Shown in pieces: positions 59,601 through 64,000 of a DNA stretch of 64,000 nucleotides. Origin of the DNA: Ectocarpus siliculosus (lineage: Eukaryota; Sar; Phaeophyceae; Ectocarpales; Ectocarpaceae). The translations under genes were made by a program, and so were the position numbers. Location of the stretch: NCBI GenBank assembly GCA_000310025.1, contig FN647938.1, positions 417,044 to 481,043 on the forward strand, given 5' to 3'. The notes beneath the pieces are model-generated. The model was not told where the DNA came from. It worked only from the letters and a program-made list of their open reading frames with translations, and ran no database searches. Each line of letters starts with the position of its first letter. Position 1 is the stretch's first letter.

Positions 59601-61339
59601 GCAGCGAATGACTATGGCTGCCGTTGGTGACGAGGATTGTGCGCTGGGCGTTGTCCGTCGTGCCGGCTCCGCGGCAACGGCAGGTGTAACAGTACGGCCA
59701 GTGTCGTCGTCAGCAAGCTGTTCTGACTCTCGCAGCACTCGGTCGGGTCGACGTGCGTGTGCACCCTGGATGGTACGGTATACCTGGTGGAATTTCGGTG
59801 CAGCAGGCCCCGCACTCCATCCGCTTTGTCTTGTTGCTGGACACGATGGCCTCTCCGCCATGATGTTGGTGGTGCAGCGAAGGTGGCCACGCCTGCGATG
59901 CAAGATTTCGCGTTCTCGCATCGCAGGCGTGGCTGCCATCCATCACTGGACCAACTTCATGACGAAGATATCATCACCGCAGCATCATCAGAACTACAAA
60001 CCGGATGAAGCGGAGGCCTTTGCGATGTAGACGGGAGAGTTTTACGCCGGAATTTCACGGCGCAACCTGTAGTGCAGCAGGCCCCGCGCTCCACCCGCTG
60101 GCCATGATGGCCTCTCCACCATGAGGTTGATGCAGCGAAGTCGGCCACGCCTGCGGTGCGAGATATGATCAAATTGCGATATCTCCCATCGCAGGCGTGA
60201 CTGCCATCACTGGACCAACTTGGTGATAGAGATATCATCACTGCAGCATCATCAGATCTACAAACCCGATGAAGCTGAAGCCTTTCCGATGTAGACCTAG
60301 GCTTTTCACGCCGGAAATTTCACCATGTAAGCCGTAGTGCGGCAGACCCCGCGCTCCACCCGCTGGCCACGATGGCCTCTCCGCCATGAGGTTGATTCAG
60401 TGAAGGCAGCCACGCCTGCGATGCGAGATATCGCAATTTGCCATATCTCGCATCTGAGGCGTGGCCGCCTCCATTGCACCAACTTCATGGCGGAAATTCA
60501 CCGGGAAAGCCGTACCATCCACGGCGCACAAACACGTGGACCCAACCGAGTGCTGGGCCAGGAGAGCTGGCCTCCGACACTAGATGCTTTTGCCGCGAAG
60601 GCGGCTCGAAGGACGACCCCTGCCCACGTTCCCCGCCGCAACGACAACGACTCGCTGCGGCCCCTGCTCCCTCACGTCCCCCCGGGCCTTGCTCACAATG
60701 ACCCGGAGGCTTGTACTCAAACACAGCACGGGATGAGAAAAATATACTCCTATAGTGCAATGTTGTATGCCTGGTTGGTAGACAATCATCCAGAACAATA
60801 CCGTACAGCAGTTGGGGGGCTGTACGCGTCGATATGTTTTCCCTCGTTCATCTCGCCGAGCGTCAGATCTTGAAGCTCGCGAGTTAAGCAATGGGCCACG
60901 GGAAGAATGTACCAAATATGTCTTGGAACGGAACAGGTGACAATCGACAAGATCAGCAGTGTGTGCAGCCACTCACTTCGCGCATCAAAATAATTCTTGA
61001 ACTCCTGATGAGAAAGGGTGGTTGACACCAGCCTCACCGTTCCTTTCCTGCCTTCTTCAACTTGGCAGTCTGTTCATCGACGCTTCATTCTAGAGGCGTG
61101 TTGTGTTGCATTCTTTTTTTCTGAGTGCTCCCATGTTTTTTTCGCTGTGATGCGAGCGATGTTGCCATGCTGAGGACATCTCTCCTCCCCCCCCGCCGTG
61201 TGGTTTTATTTTGCGACGTCAACAGGCGAATGACAATGGCATGGCCCAGGTTGGAATTTGGCATCAGGAAATGGCGGACGCGTACAGCACTTCCCTCAAG
61301 GAGAGGGGGCTCATCGCCGAAACTCATCCTGCGGAATAA
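56612..61339 (+). CDS. clpS: ATP-dependent Clp protease adaptor ClpS, plastid form
   Basis: ClpS delivers N-degron substrates to the Clp chaperone-protease, here presumably in the plastid. Four exons, all phase 0, give 152 residues: 56612-56728, 57634-57750, 58843-58953 and 61226-61339 (TAA 61337-61339). Residues 1-19 are a hydrophobic signal ending STA-FVV, followed by an Arg/Ala-rich transit segment; this fits import into a secondary plastid. The ClpS core begins YKVLLFNDNGNTREYV, with the ligand-binding Asn-Asp of the NDD motif kept (NDN), then SRSLVQVVGLSEATAFHIMQ and GMAQVGIWHQEMADAYSTSL, ending KERGLIAETHPAE. The pocket His found in E. coli (AVHYQG) and plant ClpS1 (EAHINGLA) is Asn here (QANDNGMA). 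Intron 3 is 2.27 kb and carries a transposon-like insertion. Confidence 0.93.
59549..60713. mobile_element. Foldback-type (MITE-like) DNA element in ClpS intron 3
   Basis: Two long inverted arms face each other. The left arm, 59549-59796, starts caagcctctgggccattttg and passes through gcagcactcggtcgggtcg and ggatggtacgg to gaatttc. The right arm, 60493-60713, read in reverse starts caagcctccgggtcattgtg and passes through ccagcactcggttgggtcc and ggatggtacgg to gaatttc. The arms are about 220-250 bp, clearly homologous with several indels. The middle is a tandem array of hairpin units. No coding frame for a transposase is seen, so it would be non-autonomous. A 7-bp direct repeat atactcc at 59497-59503 and 60744-60750 may be the target duplication; weak similarity continues from the arms towards it. 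The superfamily cannot be assigned. Confidence 0.7.
59797..60492. repeat. ~260-bp tandem array of hairpin units inside the foldback element
   Basis: Nearly three copies share gcagcaggccccgc-like, gatggcctctccgccatgag-like and catcatcaga-like blocks. Each contains an inverted repeat: 59886-59901 with 59918-59933 (16-bp arms, perfect), about 60146-60167 with 60178-60199 (imperfect), and 60411-60431 with 60443-60463 (21-bp arms, two mismatches). The spacing of hairpins is 258 and 265 bp. Confidence 0.85.
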
Positions 61340-62642
61340 GCAAACAGAAGACCGCCTTTGAGCGGCGCTGTTCTGTCGTGGCACGTTCTCAGCGCCGTTT
61401 CCCGAAGGATATGGTCGTCGCGGTGAACGTGGGCGATACTAGCCTATCTCCTCGATTTCAACCCTCACGCGCGTCGTCATAGACATATTCATGGGCCACT
61501 ATTAGACGTTGGCGTTGAAACAGCGGTCCGGCGATCTGTTTCGGGGGTGCTGGAGAAGATCGTGGTGGCCGGAATGTCGAAAAGATGTAGGGAAGCCGGT
61601 TCGGCTCGAGACTCCTGTTAGGTGAAGTCTGCGCCAGAATGTAAACGCGGGTGGAATTTTGGTCGTTCGTTCATCTCCCTGTCGATGTATTACAGCAGTA
61701 TACTCTAGTGCTACTTGTATTGTTTTAGTCGTTTTAATTTGTTCTCCGTTTACTCTCTACTCATACCTTGTTAGGTGGTGGTAGATTTCATCGCTTCGCA
61801 ATCCCCGGCTTGCGGTCATATTTTTTCCCCATGCAAATGAAGAAGAGAAGAGAAGAGAATGTTCGGGGCACCCTTGTAAAGGAAAATGTTGTCGTTTTGA
61901 GGCGTGTAGAAGCAGGAAGAAAGTTTCCTGACCTAAGCCGCCTTCCGACTGGAGGCGGGTGTTCTCGACACAGTCGTCACCTGGGAAGTAGTGGAGCGGG
62001 CGTTGCTGTGTTTGGTTCAGGGGTTGTCGTTTTACGGGGTGCATGTTTGCTATGTGGTTACGGGAAGAGGCGTAGAGAGGTCTGTGTTTGAAGAGGGTTG
62101 CAGCAAAGACTGTTGTTGGCGCTTTTAAAGTTAAGGTTGTGAAGCCGGTGGCCCGACTAGACGTGAAATGTGTATATTAGATCAAGCAGCAGCGCTCGTA
62201 ATGGTTCGCCGCGGCTGTAAGAAAGGGTCGGTTTTTGTTCACCTGCTGTCGGTTCCTTTCGTTGACTGTCGCCTACATCTTTTGTGCATTCGTCGGCCTC
62301 GGTCTAAGCAAGGTACCCTAACGGTAGAGATTTGTTTTTTCTCGTAGATTCAGCAGCGAAGACGCCGGAGTGCGTAGGAGTCGGCGTCTGACTACCCATG
62401 GGCGCTTTTTTCGTGTTTTTTTTGTTTTGCGTACAAGTACACGACTTTGATTGTTTCATACGACGCGTACACACACGCTGCTGGAATACAGTGGAAATTT
62501 TCATGCAAAATACAACACTCCGTGAGCGTGATGCCACGTCTAACCTCGATGAAAACCGCGCGATCTTGCCTGCGGCGGTTTTCCCGTGGAAACCGTGCGG
62601 CAGGCGTGTACGCATGTGGCTGCGTTGTTCACTCAATGTTGT
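61340..62642. other. Convergent intergenic region between ClpS and the thioredoxin-like gene
   Basis: The 3' flank of ClpS. Short open frames on both strands show no family resemblance, and no RNA gene or long repeat was noticed before the tandem copies that begin at 62643. Confidence 0.55.
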
Positions 62643-63112
62643 GAGCAGCCCCACCCCTTGAACCACACTGGGAAGACGTTCTACTGAGAAGAGGGCCGGG
62701 GAAGTCCTGGCAGTCTTTGAACGTGGCACCCCCGCCCAACCCACTCGCCAAAACGCCTCGTATATACACCTGCGGAGTGCTGTTCACTCGGCATTTTGAG
62801 CAGCCCACCCCTTGAACCATGGTACTGCCGACGACGTTCTACTGAGAAGAGAGTCGGGGAAGTCCTGCCAGTCTTTGAACGTGGCATCCCCGTCCAACCC
62901 ACTCGCCAAAATGCCTCCAATGTACATATGCAGAATGCTGTTCACTCGGCGTTTTGAGCAGCCCACCCCTTGAACCATGGTACTGCCGACGACGTTCTAC
63001 TGAGAAGAGGGTCGAGGATGTCCTGCCAGTCTTGGAACGTGGCATCCCCGTCCAACCCACTCGCCAAAATGCCTCCTATATACACCTGCGGGGTGCCGTC
63101 CACACCATGAAG
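62643..63112. repeat. Tandem triplication of a ~157-bp terminal-exon unit
   Basis: Three copies start at 62643, 62798 and 62956 (periods 155 and 158 bp) with gagcagcccaccccttgaac. The rightmost copy is the coding 3' end of the thioredoxin-like gene; the two leftward copies lie beyond its stop codon. Each retains an open minus-strand frame reading roughly ILASGLDGDATF-DW-D-PLLSRTSS. Confidence 0.88.
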
Positions 63113-64000
63113 GCAGCCGTACTTGAACTGATTTCGCGTTTGGATCTCGACCTCGGCGTCGGCCATGCCCCTGCGCGTTTTGGCGGGGCCGCGAAAACCA
63201 AGAATATGTGTGGTCATCAGACACGTTGCATGTATTTTTGGGCTGGACTGGACGTGAGTCCCAGGCAGGTACACAACATACAATAGAGAGGGGTGGGCGT
63301 CGTGGGCGTCGTGGTAAACTGTTTACTCGATTGTCCCTTTATCGTACACCCAACAATTCGTGCAGCATCAATACAATACTGCAGCCCAGCAATCCGTTCC
63401 TTCCTCAGAAAGTGTCGCATTTCGAAACGTTCGTGTGAAACACCGTGTTTCTTGTTGACCTAGATGATGCAGCCCAAACTTGTTGCGAGGGCAACCTCTT
63501 GAACGGTGTCCGGTGCCGCTGTATTGAAGTCATACGAAAACTCGCAGGAAACCCAGCACATGGTTTCAAATGCCAAGTCACAACGCAAGCTGTAAAGTAG
63601 GAGTGACACGTCAGAGTTGGAGATAAATACAGCGAGTACGTGGAAGTATCAGCTCACACATTTATCTTGCGTTGACACATGGAGCTGGGCCCAAAGGCAC
63701 TGGTCACCGCCGTTGAGGACTCACCGAAAGAGCGTGGCGGTCGCCATGCGCGGGTTGGCGTCAAAAAGGAAGTTCATTCTTCGGGGATCTTTTCCGCGGC
63801 CGTACCAGTTGACAACAGACGCTGAGCACTACGTGTGGTTAAGGTAACCCCGAACTTCCCCCCTCACTCACATGTGGAAGTTGTCGGCGCTCATGCCCGA
63901 GGAGGAGGTGGCCCAAGACTCCAAAATGTCCTCGATCTGAGGCTGTGTCATGAGTTCGGTGGAGTCGTTCGAGATCTCATCCTGCCCAATGAAGACTTCC
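62942..64000 (-). CDS. Thioredoxin-like (DsbA-type fold) protein, 3' end of gene
   Basis: Two exons are visible: 63872-64000 (continuing off the right edge) and 62942-63170 (stop at 62942-62944). The split ATG codon across intron 63171-63871 keeps phase. The upstream exon reads VFIGQDEISNDSTELMTQPQ and ends GMSADNFHM. The last exon reads MADAEVEIQTRNQFKYGCLH, then GVDGTPQVYIGG with the cis-Pro Thr-Pro of the thioredoxin fold, then DWQDILDPLL. This order matches a plant family of thioredoxin-superfamily proteins with the pattern 'FKYGCSRGVxGTPxFxVNG...W..VIDPL'. The N-terminal part that would show a CxxC or its absence is outside the window. Function is unknown; in plants such proteins are predicted secretory. 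Confidence 0.72.

Noticed and set aside
63725-63821. Candidate exon (VVNWYGRGKDPRRMNF) of the thioredoxin-like gene
   Set aside because: With the upstream exon's phase it reads into a stop, whereas joining 63872 directly to 63170 keeps phase and matches the family.

Overview
The window is nuclear DNA of an intron-rich eukaryote, most likely a brown alga of the Ectocarpus type. Genes have many short exons and introns of several hundred bases with GTGAGT/GTAAGT donors. Two products carry an N-terminal signal segment followed by a Phe at the cleavage region (DA-FSL, TA-FVV), the presequence style of plastid proteins in algae with a red-derived secondary plastid. Microsatellites and small tandem duplications are common in introns. 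The species call is inference. No rRNA, tRNA, CRISPR array or virus-like element was found.

Six protein genes were identified by reading exons and checking splice phase, and they alternate strictly in strand: (1) the C-terminal half of tyrosyl-DNA phosphodiesterase TDP1 (+, 314-3122, 5' part off the left edge); (2) a giant USP9X/fat-facets type ubiquitin hydrolase (-, about 4.2-40.9 kb, some 50 exons, extreme 5' end unresolved); (3) CDC123, the eIF2 assembly factor (+, 42164-46177, 6 exons); (4) a plastid-targeted DEAD-box RNA helicase of the RH3/DDX21 class with GUCT domain and RGG-type tail (-, 48299-56183, 12 exons, 923 aa); (5) plastid ClpS, the Clp protease N-recognin adaptor (+, 56612-61339, 4 exons, 152 aa); (6) the 3' end of a thioredoxin-like protein gene (-, 62942 to beyond the right edge).

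Genes 2/3 and 4/5 are divergent pairs and genes 1/2, 3/4 and 5/6 are convergent pairs. RH3 and ClpS start only 428 bp apart and both products look plastid-directed (RNA processing/ribosome assembly and proteolysis), so a shared promoter is plausible.

The most notable observations are: a foldback-type DNA element of about 1.2 kb in ClpS intron 3, with long inverted ends and an internal 260-bp tandem array of hairpins; tandem triplication of the terminal exon of the thioredoxin-like gene; repeats that begin exactly at 5' splice sites in at least four introns; an EF-hand-like pair and two Tudor/chromo-barrel-like modules in the USP9X-type protein; loss of the zinc-ribbon cysteines in its catalytic domain; and a His-to-Asn change in the ligand pocket of ClpS. 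Exon ends stated exactly were checked for splice phase; those marked 'about' were not.
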